The notes below the pieces were generated by a model. It was given only the letters and a program-made list of their open reading frames with translations. It was not told the origin of the DNA and did no database searches. A stretch of 64,000 nt of DNA from Pseudomonadota bacterium (lineage in GTDB: Bacteria; Pseudomonadota; Gammaproteobacteria; Steroidobacterales; Steroidobacteraceae). Position numbers and translations under genes: made by a program. Below are positions 53,130 to 61,842 of the stretch, one piece after another. The stretch covers positions 17,275 to 81,274 of the forward strand of contig JAEZCR010000224.1 in NCBI GenBank assembly GCA_023433465.1, written 5' to 3'. Position 1 is the first letter of the stretch. Every line of letters begins with the position of its first letter.

Positions 53130-53185
53130 TCTAACATCGCCGCCCTCCGCTTCCCGGCGACACCGCGGAGGATTACCCTGTCTCC

Positions 53186-56100
53186 GTGCGAGCAGAGTCG
53201 GTCACCGAGGGGATGAGGGCCGCGCCTCGCTGGCGCATCTATGCGATCGCGCTGGCGTCGTGTGTCGCTGCATTCCTGCTGAGACTCGCTCTCGATTCCT
53301 GGGTCGGCGACCAGCCGATCCTCATCCTCTATATCTTCCCGATCGTCCTGTCGGCCTATCTAGGTGGGCTGCATCCCGGATTGTTCGCGACCGCCGTGGT
53401 CGCGATCGTCACGGCGCTCATGGGATTGCCGCCGCCGGGCCGGGTGTGGACGACGGAGCCGATCGCGGTGGCGCAGTGGTTGTTCCTCGTCATGCAGGGT
53501 GTGCTGATCAGCGTGTTGTTCGCCGAGCTCACCCGCTGGCGCCAGCGCGCGTCCCGGGAGACGTTGAGCCAGCGCAACGTCGCGACCGAACGCAAGGTGC
53601 ACATCGGCTTCGCGATCGCGATCGCCTTCCTCGGCACGATAGGAGTCGTCTCGTTCCTCTCCGCCGTGCGGCTAGAGGAGAACTCGCGGCTCGTGTCGCG
53701 CGCTCATACGGTCATCTCCAACATCGACGCGCTTCTCGGCACGACGTGGGAAGCCGAATCCGCGCATCGCGGCTACGTGATCACGGGCGAGGAACAGTAC
53801 GCCGCCGACTACACGCGCGCCACCGGCCGCGTCGGCGGTCTCGTGCAGGAGCTGCGCGATTCGGTGAGTTGGGATCCGGCCTTGCTCGCGCGCGCGGACG
53901 AGCTCGGCGAAGCGGTGCGCGAACGGCTGCGGCAGAGCGCGAACATCGTTGAACTGCGCCGCACGGGCGGACTCGAGGCCGTCCAGCAGTGGCTCTCGCG
54001 GAGTCCCGACCGGCCGGGCGCCCATGCGCAGGCGCGAATTCGCGCGCTCGCGCAGGAGTTCAAGGCGCGAGAGTTCAAGGTTCTGAGCGTCCGCGAGCGC
54101 GACGCGCAGCTCAGCGCGCAGCTCACGCAGACGGTGATCATCGTGGGCAGCGGGCTGGCACTCGCGTTCGTCGCGCTCGCCCTGTTCGCGATCCGCCGCG
54201 ACTTCGCCGGGCGCGATCGCGCCGAAGCCGAGCTCAACCGGTTCTTCGATCTGTCGATCGACCTGTTCGTGATCGCGAGCCGGGATGGATATTTCAAGCG
54301 CGTGAGCCCGGCGGTGACCGAGATGCTCGGGTACACGGTCGAGGAAGTCCTGAGGATCCCGTACCTCGACCTCATACATCCCGAGGATCGGCCGCGCGCG
54401 CAGGAAGAGGTCCGCAAGCAACTCGATGAAGGAGCGCGCGTCGACGAGTTCGTGGGCCGGTTCCGCCACAAGAACGGCAGCTGGCGCACGCTCTCGTGGC
54501 GGTCCTTTCCAAGTCGCGGTCTCATGTATGCCACGGCGCGCGACGTAACGGACCAGGTGCGCGCCGCGAATGAGCTGCGCGAGGCGAAGGAACAACTGGA
54601 ATCCCGCGTCGCGGAGCGCACGCGCGCGCTCGAAGCGGCCTACGATGCGATGCGCCAGAGCGAGGCGCGGTTCCGCGCCCTCATCGAGAACGGCGCGGAC
54701 TGCATCGCGCTGACGTCTCTCGATCGCAAGTTTCTCTACATGAGCCCCGCCGTCGCCAACGTCGAAGGACGCCTGCCCGAGGAACTCATCGGCACCGACG
54801 CCGCCGCCACGACGCATCCGGACGACATGCGGGTGCTGCAAGGGCGAGTGACCGCCCTGCTCGAGAACCCGGGCAAACCGTTCTCCGCGGTCTGGCGCCG
54901 CCGCCACAAGGACGGCCGCTGGTTGTGGATGGAGGGTGTCGCCACCAACCAGCTCGAGAATCCTTCCGTGCGCGCGATCGTCACGAACTACCGCGACATC
55001 ACCGAGCGCATCGCGCACGAAGCACGGCTCGCCGAGCAGCTGCAGCGCCTCGCACTGCTGGCGCGGATCACGCATGCGATCGGCGAACGGCAGCAGCTGC
55101 GCAGCATCTTCCAGGTGGTGGTCGAACGCCTCGAGGAAGAGATGCCGGTCGATTTCTGCGGCATCTGCCGGTACGTCGCGGACATGAACCAGCTCGTCGT
55201 CGCGTGCGTCGGCCATCGCAGCGAGGAGATGGCGACCGCCGCCGGACTCGGGCTGGATGCGACGGTGCCGATCGATCAGAACGGACTGGCGCGCTGCCTG
55301 CGCGGCGAGCTGGTGTGCGAGCCGGACATTGCGAAGATCGATTTTCCATTCCCGCGGCGTCTCGCCTCGGCAGGCATCGGTGCGCTCGTGATCGCGCCCC
55401 TGCTGGTCGAAAGCCAGGTGTTCGGCGTGCTCATCTGCGCGCGCCGCGCGGTCGACAGCTTCAGCAGCGCGGAATGCGAATTCCTGCGCCAGTTGAGCGA
55501 GCACACCGCCCTCGCCGCCCACCAGGCGCAGCTCCACGAAGCGCTGCAACGCGCCTACGACGACCTGCGCCACACGCAGCAGCAGGTGATGCAGCAGGAG
55601 CGGCTGCGCGCGCTCGGGCAGATGGCGAGCGGCATCGCGCATGACATCAACAACGCGATCTCGCCCGTCGCGCTTTACACGCAGGCATTACTCGAGCGCG
55701 AGACGAATCTCTCCGAGCGCGGCCGCGCGCAGCTCGAGATCGTCCAGCGGGCGGTCGACGACATCGCGCAGACCGTGGCGCGCATGGGCGAGTTCTACCG
55801 CGCGCGCGAGCCGCAGCTGCTGCTGGCGCCGGTCGACGTCAACACGCTCGTGCGTCAGGTGGTCGATCTCACGCGCGCGCGCTGGAGCGACATGGCGCAG
55901 CGGCGCGGCGCGGGGGTCGACGTGAAACTCGAGCTCGGCGCGGGACTACCCCCCATCGCCGCGGTCGAAAGCCAGATCCGCGATGCGCTCGTCAATCTCA
56001 TCTTCAACGCGGTGGACGCGATGCCGGAGGGCGGTACGCTCACGTTCCGCTCGACTTCGACCGCCGCGGATTCCGGACCTCAGGTGATCCTCGAAGTCGT

Positions 56101-56737
56101 CGACACCGGCGTGGGGATGGACGAGGAGACCCGCCGCCGCTGCCTCGATCCGTTTTTCACGACCAAGGGCGAACGTGGCACGGGCCTCGGCCTCGCGATG
56201 GTCTATGGCATCGCGCAGCGACACGGGGCCGGCCTCGACATCGAAAGCGAACCTGGCAAGGGCACGATCGTCCGCATGACTTTTCCCGTGTCGCGGGACA
56301 AGCCAGCGATCGGCGGCGAGCCGATCGGCGAGCCCGTCCCGCCGCAGCGGATCCTCGTGGTCGACGACGACCCGATGCTGCTCAAGTCACTACGCGACGC
56401 GCTCGAAGCCGAAGGTCACGCGGTCACGACGGCGAACGGCGGCCAGGCGGGCATCCACGCGTTCGTCGAATCGCATGCCATGGGGAATCCATTCCCTGTC
56501 GTGATCACGGACCTGGGCATGCCTCACGTCGACGGCCGCAAGGTCGCGGCCACGATCAAGGCCAGCGTTCCGTCCACCGTCGTACTGCTGCTCACGGGCT
56601 GGGGCAAACGACTGCTCGCCGATGGCGACGTGCCGCCGGGCGTGGACGCCGTGCTGAGCAAGCCGCCGCGGCTCCCCGAGCTGCGGTCGGCGCTCGCCCG
56701 CTATCTCAGGACAGCGGGCTCCGGCCGGTCGGGCTAG
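53186..56737 (+). CDS. hybrid sensor histidine kinase with PAS, GAF and receiver domains
   Basis: An 1183-aa protein. A DUF4118-like set of membrane helices (about 15-125) is followed by a CHASE3 periplasmic domain between helices at about 140 and 315. Two PAS domains follow (about 340-455 and 490-610), then a GAF domain (about 630-780). The HisKA domain has His819 in GIAHDINN and the ATPase carries NLIFNAVDAMPEGG, DTGVGMD and GTGLGLAMVYG. The C-terminal receiver has Asp1109 (VITDLGMPH). The start is a GTG at 53186, with an ATG nine codons later as alternative. Its stop overlaps that of the convergent LysR gene by four bases. Confidence 0.93.
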   Translation: MRAESVTEGMRAAPRWRIYAIALASCVAAFLLRLALDSWVGDQPILILYIFPIVLSAYLGGLHPGLFATAVVAIVTALMGLPPPGRVWTTEPIAVAQWLFLVMQGVLISVLFAELTRWRQRASRETLSQRNVATERKVHIGFAIAIAFLGTIGVVSFLSAVRLEENSRLVSRAHTVISNIDALLGTTWEAESAHRGYVITGEEQYAADYTRATGRVGGLVQELRDSVSWDPALLARADELGEAVRERLRQSANIVELRRTGGLEAVQQWLSRSPDRPGAHAQARIRALAQEFKAREFKVLSVRERDAQLSAQLTQTVIIVGSGLALAFVALALFAIRRDFAGRDRAEAELNRFFDLSIDLFVIASRDGYFKRVSPAVTEMLGYTVEEVLRIPYLDLIHPEDRPRAQEEVRKQLDEGARVDEFVGRFRHKNGSWRTLSWRSFPSRGLMYATARDVTDQVRAANELREAKEQLESRVAERTRALEAAYDAMRQSEARFRALIENGADCIALTSLDRKFLYMSPAVANVEGRLPEELIGTDAAATTHPDDMRVLQGRVTALLENPGKPFSAVWRRRHKDGRWLWMEGVATNQLENPSVRAIVTNYRDITERIAHEARLAEQLQRLALLARITHAIGERQQLRSIFQVVVERLEEEMPVDFCGICRYVADMNQLVVACVGHRSEEMATAAGLGLDATVPIDQNGLARCLRGELVCEPDIAKIDFPFPRRLASAGIGALVIAPLLVESQVFGVLICARRAVDSFSSAECEFLRQLSEHTALAAHQAQLHEALQRAYDDLRHTQQQVMQQERLRALGQMASGIAHDINNAISPVALYTQALLERETNLSERGRAQLEIVQRAVDDIAQTVARMGEFYRAREPQLLLAPVDVNTLVRQVVDLTRARWSDMAQRRGAGVDVKLELGAGLPPIAAVESQIRDALVNLIFNAVDAMPEGGTLTFRSTSTAADSGPQVILEVVDTGVGMDEETRRRCLDPFFTTKGERGTGLGLAMVYGIAQRHGAGLDIESEPGKGTIVRMTFPVSRDKPAIGGEPIGEPVPPQRILVVDDDPMLLKSLRDALEAEGHAVTTANGGQAGIHAFVESHAMGNPFPVVITDLGMPHVDGRKVAATIKASVPSTVVLLLTGWGKRLLADGDVPPGVDAVLSKPPRLPELRSALARYLRTAGSGRSG

Positions 56738-57693
56738 TTAGACGCGAACGAGCAGCCGTAGCTGCTGACCGCGGTCGTCTTGAGAGCCCGCAACAACACG
56801 TTGGCCGCCGGGGACAGCAGCCAGTCGGTGCGCGTGATGATGCCGAACGCGTCCATGGTGCAGGACAGTTGCAGCGGCAGTATCGCGACCATGCCGTGGG
56901 TCGCGTAGTGGCGAGCCACGTCCTGGGCCACGACCGCGATGAAATCCGTCTGCTGCAGCATCTTCGTGATGAAGAGCAGCGCCGAGGTCTCGATGAGATG
57001 CGTGGGCGGCGCGAGGCCGGCCTCGCTGAACATGAGATCGAACCGGTGGCGCAGCACACCGCCCGCGGGTGGCACGATCCACGACTTCTTCTCGACGGCG
57101 CGCAGCGAAAGGCCCGGAACATTGAGCAATGGATGCCCCGGACGCACGACCGCGCATATGGGCTCCTCGGCGAGACGTTCGTAGCGCAGGCCCGATTTCT
57201 CCTGCCGTTCCAGGATCCGCCCCACCATGATGTCGATCTTGCCCTGGCCCAGCTGCTCGATGAGCACGTCGCTCGAGTCCACGTGCAGCTCGACACGCAG
57301 CTTCGGATTCTCGCGCGCGACCAGCGCGAGCGCCTGCGGCACCAGGCTGAGCGCCGGCCCCGTGATCGCGCCGAGGCTCACATGCCCGGCAAGGCCCGAC
57401 TTGAGCGCGTCGACTTCCTGGCCCGCCTCGCGCAGGCTCGACAGTGCGATGCGTGCATGGCGGATCAGCGTCTCGCCGTACCAGTTGGGACGCATCCCGC
57501 GCGGTTGCCGCTCGAACAGCGTCACGCCGAGCATGTCCTCGAGATCTTTGAGAAGCTTCGAGGCGGCCGGCTGCGACATGTGCAGGACGGCGGCGGCGCG
57601 GTGAATGTTGCCCTCGTCGCAGATCGCGGTGAGGAGCATGAGCTGGCGCGTCTTGAGGCGCGCTCTAATGAACCAAGGTGTAGTAGAAGCCAT
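56734..57693 (-). CDS. LysR-family regulator, GbpR-like
   Basis: A 319-aa LysR transcriptional regulator. The N-terminal winged helix reads LKTRQLMLLTAICDEGNIHRAAAVLHMSQPAASKLLKDLEDMLG. The substrate-binding domain begins at about residue 105 (GHVSLGAITGPALSLVPQAL). It resembles GbpR, which controls sugar-binding-protein genes. It is divergent from a YtfQ-like binding protein gene, so it probably regulates that gene in response to a furanose. The ATG at 57693 has GGGGGGA upstream; the longer frame includes the promoter region and is rejected. Confidence 0.9.
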   Translation of the reverse strand: MASTTPWFIRARLKTRQLMLLTAICDEGNIHRAAAVLHMSQPAASKLLKDLEDMLGVTLFERQPRGMRPNWYGETLIRHARIALSSLREAGQEVDALKSGLAGHVSLGAITGPALSLVPQALALVARENPKLRVELHVDSSDVLIEQLGQGKIDIMVGRILERQEKSGLRYERLAEEPICAVVRPGHPLLNVPGLSLRAVEKKSWIVPPAGGVLRHRFDLMFSEAGLAPPTHLIETSALLFITKMLQQTDFIAVVAQDVARHYATHGMVAILPLQLSCTMDAFGIITRTDWLLSPAANVLLRALKTTAVSSYGCSFASN

Positions 57694-57717
57694 TTCGTCC
57701 CCCCGATGCCGAAACAT

Positions 57718-57764
57718 GTATATAACAATGGATATACGGATGCGCCAATCTCTGGCTTGTTGGC
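57718..57764. promoter_or_regulatory. candidate LysR operator in divergent promoter
   Basis: GTATAT-N8-ATATAC (57718-57737) and GCCAA-N11-TTGGC (57744-57764) are two inverted repeats in the 101-base gap between the LysR gene and the sugar-binding protein gene. Spacing and AT-rich arms fit LysR-type recognition and autoregulation sites. Confidence 0.5.
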
Positions 57765-57794
57765 TATAGATACCAAACTCATCATGCGGACACC

Positions 57795-58796
57795 ATGAAC
57801 ACCCCACTACGCACTCTCGGAACTGCTCTCGTTCTCTCACTGGCCCTGCTTGCGGGCTGCGCCCGCAACGGCGATACGGCGAACACCGACGGGGAACCCC
57901 GACCCATCGTGCTCGGCTTCAGCCAGATCGGCGCCGAGAGCGAATGGCGCACGGCGAACACCCGATCGATCCAATCCGCGGCCAAGGAAGCCGGCATCGA
58001 TCTGCGTTTTTCCGATGCCCAGCAGAAACAGGAAAACCAGATCAAGGCGCTGCGCTCGTTCATCGCGCAGCGTGTGGACGTGATCGCCTTCTCGCCGGTG
58101 GTGGAAACCGGCTGGGAGACGGTGCTGCGCGAGGCCAAGGCCGCGAAGATCCCGGTGATCCTCACCGATCGCGCGGTCGAGGTAAGCGATGACTCGTTGT
58201 ATCTCTCGCTGATCGGCTCGGACTTCGTCGAAGAAGGCCGCAAGGCGGGACGCTGGCTGCTCGAGTACTTCGCCAATGACCCGACGAGATCCGCCATGGA
58301 CGAGATCAACATCGTCGAATTGCAGGGCACTGTCGGCTCGGCGCCGGCGAACGACCGCAAGAAGGGCTTCGCGGAAGTCATCGGCACAGACCGGCGGTTC
58401 AAGATCATCCGCTCGCAGACCGGTGACTTCACGCGCGCGAAAGGCAAGGAAGTCATGGAGGCCTTCCTCAAGGCCGAGGGCAAACGGATCCACGTGCTGT
58501 TCGCGCACAACGACGACATGGCCATCGGCGCGATCCAGGCCATCGAGGAGGCCGGCTTCAAGCCCGGCACCGACATCACGATCGTCTCCATCGACGGCGT
58601 GAAGGGCGCGTTCGAGGCGATGATCGCGGGCAAGCTCAACGTAACCGTCGAATGTAATCCGCTGCTCGGCCCACAGCTGATGGAGGCGGTGAAGGAAGTC
58701 GCGGCGGGCAGGCCGATCCCGCGCCGCATAGTGACCGACGAGTCGGTGTTCCCGCGCGAGACCGCCGCGGAGGTGCTACCGACGCGGCAGTACTGA
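57795..58796 (+). CDS. YtfQ-like sugar-binding lipoprotein (furanose ABC transporter)
   Basis: A 333-aa periplasmic binding protein anchored by lipid at Cys22 (LALLAGC). The mature part begins IVLGFSQIGAESEWRTANTRS, the N-terminus of the galactofuranose-binding YtfQ family, and contains AKKIPVILTDRAVEV-like and FAHNDDMAIGAIQAIEEAG segments. No ABC ATPase or permease gene follows in this window, so transporter partners must be elsewhere, or the protein serves as a sensor. It starts just past the divergent LysR gene and is followed after 2 bases by the GH127 gene. Confidence 0.88.
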   Translation: MNTPLRTLGTALVLSLALLAGCARNGDTANTDGEPRPIVLGFSQIGAESEWRTANTRSIQSAAKEAGIDLRFSDAQQKQENQIKALRSFIAQRVDVIAFSPVVETGWETVLREAKAAKIPVILTDRAVEVSDDSLYLSLIGSDFVEEGRKAGRWLLEYFANDPTRSAMDEINIVELQGTVGSAPANDRKKGFAEVIGTDRRFKIIRSQTGDFTRAKGKEVMEAFLKAEGKRIHVLFAHNDDMAIGAIQAIEEAGFKPGTDITIVSIDGVKGAFEAMIAGKLNVTVECNPLLGPQLMEAVKEVAAGRPIPRRIVTDESVFPRETAAEVLPTRQY

Positions 58797-58798
58797 CG

Positions 58799-60769
58799 AT
58801 GGACCACTCGCGGCGCGATGCACTGAAGCTGCTCGGCGTGGGCGCGGCCGCGGCCGCGTCGGTGCCGGGTTCCGCCAGCAGCCTGGTTTCGCGGCCTTCG
58901 CAGCCGAAGCCGCTGGATCCGGCCGTGCGTTACTTCGGCCTCGCCGACGTCAGGCTCGAGGAGGGTCCGTTCCTCGCGGCCCAGAAGCTCGACGCCGCCT
59001 ATCTACTGGCGCTCGAGCCGGATCGCATGTTGCACAACTTCCGGGTGAACGCGGGCCTCGCGCCCAAGGCGCCGGTGTATGGCGGCTGGGAATCGGTCGA
59101 GCCGTGGATCTGGATCCGCTGTCATGGGCACACGCTGGGTCATTACCTCACCGCCGCGGCGTGCATGTTCGAATCGACCGGCGATGCGCGCTTCGCCGAG
59201 CGCGTCGACTACATCGTGGCGGAGCTCGCCGAGTGCCAGTCGAAGACCGGCGGATGGCTCACCGCGTTTCCGGATGGCGTCGCGCCGCTCGTCGACAGCC
59301 TCGCGAGCAAACCCTTCGACGGGGTGCCCTGGTACACGACCCACAAGGTGCTCGCGGGCCTGCGCGATGCGCACATTCATCGCCACAGCGCCCAGGCGCG
59401 CACGGTGCTGATCGCATTCACCGACTGGATAGACCGCGTGTGCGCGGAAGTGCCAACGGACCGGATGCAGAAGATGCTCGACCGCGAGCACGGCGGAATG
59501 AACGAGGTGCTCGCGGACGTCTTCGCGCTGACGGGCGAGCGGCGCTACTTCGATCTCGCGGAGAAGTTCACTCATCGGGCCGTGCTCGATCCGCTCCGGA
59601 AGGGAGTGGACGCGCTCGATGGATTACACGCGAACACGCAGATTCCCAAGATCATCGGCTTCAGCCGCATCCACGCGACGGGCGGCTCGGGGTGGAGCGA
59701 TCACGAAGAGGCCGCGCGCTTCTTCTGGCGCACGGTCGTCCAGCGACGTTCGTTCATCACGGGCGGTCACGGCGACGGCGAACATTTCTTTCCCGTCACT
59801 GAATTCGCGCAGCACCTTCCGTCCGCGAAGACCATGGAGACCTGCTGCACGCACAACATGCTGCGTCTCACGCGCTCGTTGTATTCCCAGGATCCCGACG
59901 CCGCGTACTTCGACTACTTCGAACGCGCGCTCTTCAACGGCATCCTCGCGTCGCAGGATCCCGAGAGCGGCATGAACACCTACTTCCAGGCGACGCGGCC
60001 GGGATACGTGCGCCTGTATCACACGCCCTTCGATTCGTTCTGGTGCTGCACGGGGTCGGGCATCGAAAACCATGCGCGCTACGGCGAGTCCATCTACGCG
60101 CACCGCTCCGACACCCTCTTCGTCAATCTCTTCCTGGCGTCGACGCTCGACTGGAGCGCGCGTGGCGTGCGCCTGACGCAGCGCACGCGGTTTCCGGATG
60201 AGGAATCGACCCGGCTTGAATTCACGCAGGGCGCGGCACGTCCCATCACGCTCGCGATCCGCCAGCCATCGTGGTGCCCCGTCATGGTCCTGACGGTGAA
60301 CGGGCGGGAGCGCCAGGTGCGGCGACGCCCGGGTCAATACTCCAGGCTCACGCGGGTGTTCCGCGCCGGCGACGTGGTCGAGGTGAGGCTGCCAATGACC
60401 CTCGAGATCGAGCCGCTGCCGCCCATCGTGCCCATCGAGGGGAATCCGTCGGTCGAATACGTGGCCGTGCGCTTCGGACCCATCGTACTCGCGGGCCGCA
60501 TGGGCACCGCCGGCCTCGCCCCGGGCTCCCAACTCATCGTCAACGAACGCGAATCCGGAAACATGCTCCAGGCGGACGTCACGGTCCCGGGCTGGCCGCG
60601 CCCGTTCGAGCAACTGACCTCGAACATCGAGCGTACGAACCCGGAACGGCTCGAGTTCCTCGCGAGTGGATTCGAAGGCGGCGCCAAGGTCGAGCTCATA
60701 CCGTGGTTCCGGGCCACGCACGAGCGCTACAACCTCTACTGGCGCCGCTCGTCGGGGCCGAACGGCTAA
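58799..60769 (+). CDS. GH127-type beta-L-arabinofuranosidase (DUF1680), Tat-exported
   Basis: A 656-aa glycosidase. The twin-arginine signal (SRRDALKLLGVGAAAAA) is followed by the (alpha/alpha)6 barrel of the DUF1680/GH127 family. The zinc/nucleophile cysteines are present in METCCTHNM and FWCCTGSG, with the acidic FITGGHGDGEHF nearby. C-terminal beta-sandwich domains follow (PIVLAGRMG). It releases L-arabinofuranose or a related furanose from glycans in the periplasm. It is two bases downstream of the furanose-binding lipoprotein gene, so sugar release and capture are coupled. GH146 is an alternative family. Confidence 0.9.
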   Translation: MDHSRRDALKLLGVGAAAAASVPGSASSLVSRPSQPKPLDPAVRYFGLADVRLEEGPFLAAQKLDAAYLLALEPDRMLHNFRVNAGLAPKAPVYGGWESVEPWIWIRCHGHTLGHYLTAAACMFESTGDARFAERVDYIVAELAECQSKTGGWLTAFPDGVAPLVDSLASKPFDGVPWYTTHKVLAGLRDAHIHRHSAQARTVLIAFTDWIDRVCAEVPTDRMQKMLDREHGGMNEVLADVFALTGERRYFDLAEKFTHRAVLDPLRKGVDALDGLHANTQIPKIIGFSRIHATGGSGWSDHEEAARFFWRTVVQRRSFITGGHGDGEHFFPVTEFAQHLPSAKTMETCCTHNMLRLTRSLYSQDPDAAYFDYFERALFNGILASQDPESGMNTYFQATRPGYVRLYHTPFDSFWCCTGSGIENHARYGESIYAHRSDTLFVNLFLASTLDWSARGVRLTQRTRFPDEESTRLEFTQGAARPITLAIRQPSWCPVMVLTVNGRERQVRRRPGQYSRLTRVFRAGDVVEVRLPMTLEIEPLPPIVPIEGNPSVEYVAVRFGPIVLAGRMGTAGLAPGSQLIVNERESGNMLQADVTVPGWPRPFEQLTSNIERTNPERLEFLASGFEGGAKVELIPWFRATHERYNLYWRRSSGPNG

Positions 60770-60831
60770 CCGCTCAACCGGGCCTCCATAACCCGGAAAA
60801 CCGCGAACTGGGACTCCCCCCGGGGAAACCC

Positions 60832-60857
60832 GGTGTGACCGGCGTCACCGTGGTTTT
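60832..60857 (+). terminator. possible rho-independent terminator after GH127
   Basis: GGTGTGAC (60832-60839) and GTCACC (60844-60849) pair around CGGC with one bulged T, followed by GTGGTTTT. The stem is modest, so this is tentative. It lies 62 bases after the GH127 stop in the 180-base gap before the chemosensory operon. Confidence 0.35.
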
Positions 60858-60949
60858 GTCACATACCCGCCAAGATCCCCCTCGTGCCAATGGGAGAAAC
60901 CGTCCGAAAGGGTCGGCGCGGCCCCGTTGTGCGTCCGTGGGAGGGAGCT

Positions 60950-61315
60950 GTGGCCATTCACAAAGTGCTGATCGTCGACGATGCGCGACCGGATCTCATG
61001 AACCTGGAAAGGATCGTGAGCGCGGCGGGCTACACGACCCTCACCGCGACGAACGGTCTGCAGGCCGTGGAGATGTCCAAGACGGCCCTGCCCGACGTCA
61101 TCCTCATGGACGTCAACATGGACCAGATGGACGGCTTCGCCGCCACCCGCGCCATCGGCGGTGACGCTGCGACGAAGTCCATCCCGGTCGTACTGGTGAC
61201 CAGCAAGAACCAGAAGGCCGACCGCGTCTGGGCGCAGATGCTCGGCGTGAAAGGCTACGTGACCAAGCCCTATACCCCTGACCAGATTCTTGGCGCCATC
61301 GCGGCCTGCGGCTGA
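60950..61315 (+). CDS. CheY-like response regulator (PilG/PilH type)
   Basis: A 121-aa single receiver domain: HKVLIVDDARPD (acidic pair), VILMDVNMDQMDG with the phosphoacceptor Asp, VVLVTSK (Thr switch) and GYVTKPYTPD (Lys). The GTG at 60950 is preceded by GGGAGGGAG and starts the domain exactly; an ATG 66 bases earlier gives a basic extension. It is first in the chemosensory operon, 4 bases before the CheW-like gene. Confidence 0.88.
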   Translation: MAIHKVLIVDDARPDLMNLERIVSAAGYTTLTATNGLQAVEMSKTALPDVILMDVNMDQMDGFAATRAIGGDAATKSIPVVLVTSKNQKADRVWAQMLGVKGYVTKPYTPDQILGAIAACG

Positions 61316-61319
61316 TCCC

Positions 61320-61838
61320 ATGAACGCGATGTTTCCTCTGCCACTCGGACTGCCTCCATTGCCCGCGGAACTCGCGGCGCTGGCGCAGCCCGGCACGTCC
61401 GGCGAGGAAAGACCCGACGACATCGTCCGCCAGGCGTTTCGCATCGGACACATCCGCATGCTCGCGCCGTTCGCCACCGCGAGCGAGCTCACCGAGATGC
61501 CGAACGTCTATCCACTGCCGCGCTCGCCGGCCAACCTGCTCGGGCTCGTGAATCTCCACGGCCGCATCGTGCCGCTGTTCGATCTCGTGGCGCTGTTCGA
61601 GACGCAGCACCTGCCGCGCGAGAAACGCATGCTGCTCGTCATCGGTCACGGCAGCGACGCCGCCGGCATCGTCATCGACGGCCTGCCCCGTCGCATTGTC
61701 TTCAGGCCCGAGGCGCAGGTCATCCCGCCCGCCCTGCCCGCGGCGCCCGCCCTCGCCGTCACCGCCGCATATGCGGAAGGCGATGACACCTGGTTCGACT
61801 TCGATTACGCGCAACTGCTCGATCAACTCGTGAGTTAA
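61320..61838 (+). CDS. CheW-like coupling protein (PilI type)
   Basis: A 172-aa CheW-domain protein: [45 protein letters not shown] in the usual order, with PRRIVF and a C-terminal [12 protein letters not shown]. It links the receptor to the histidine kinase of a type IV pilus-type chemosensory array. It starts at 61320 after the response regulator stop and is followed after 4 bases by the receptor gene. Confidence 0.88.
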   Translation: MNAMFPLPLGLPPLPAELAALAQPGTSGEERPDDIVRQAFRIGHIRMLAPFATASELTEMPNVYPLPRSPANLLGLVNLHGRIVPLFDLVALFETQHLPREKRMLLVIGHGSDAAGIVIDGLPRRIVFRPEAQVIPPALPAAPALAVTAAYAEGDDTWFDFDYAQLLDQLVS

Positions 61839-61842
61839 CTCC

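Noticed and set aside
53672..55642. 656-codon open frame on the minus strand
   Set aside because: Antisense of the hybrid histidine kinase, with shadow-like composition and no domain.
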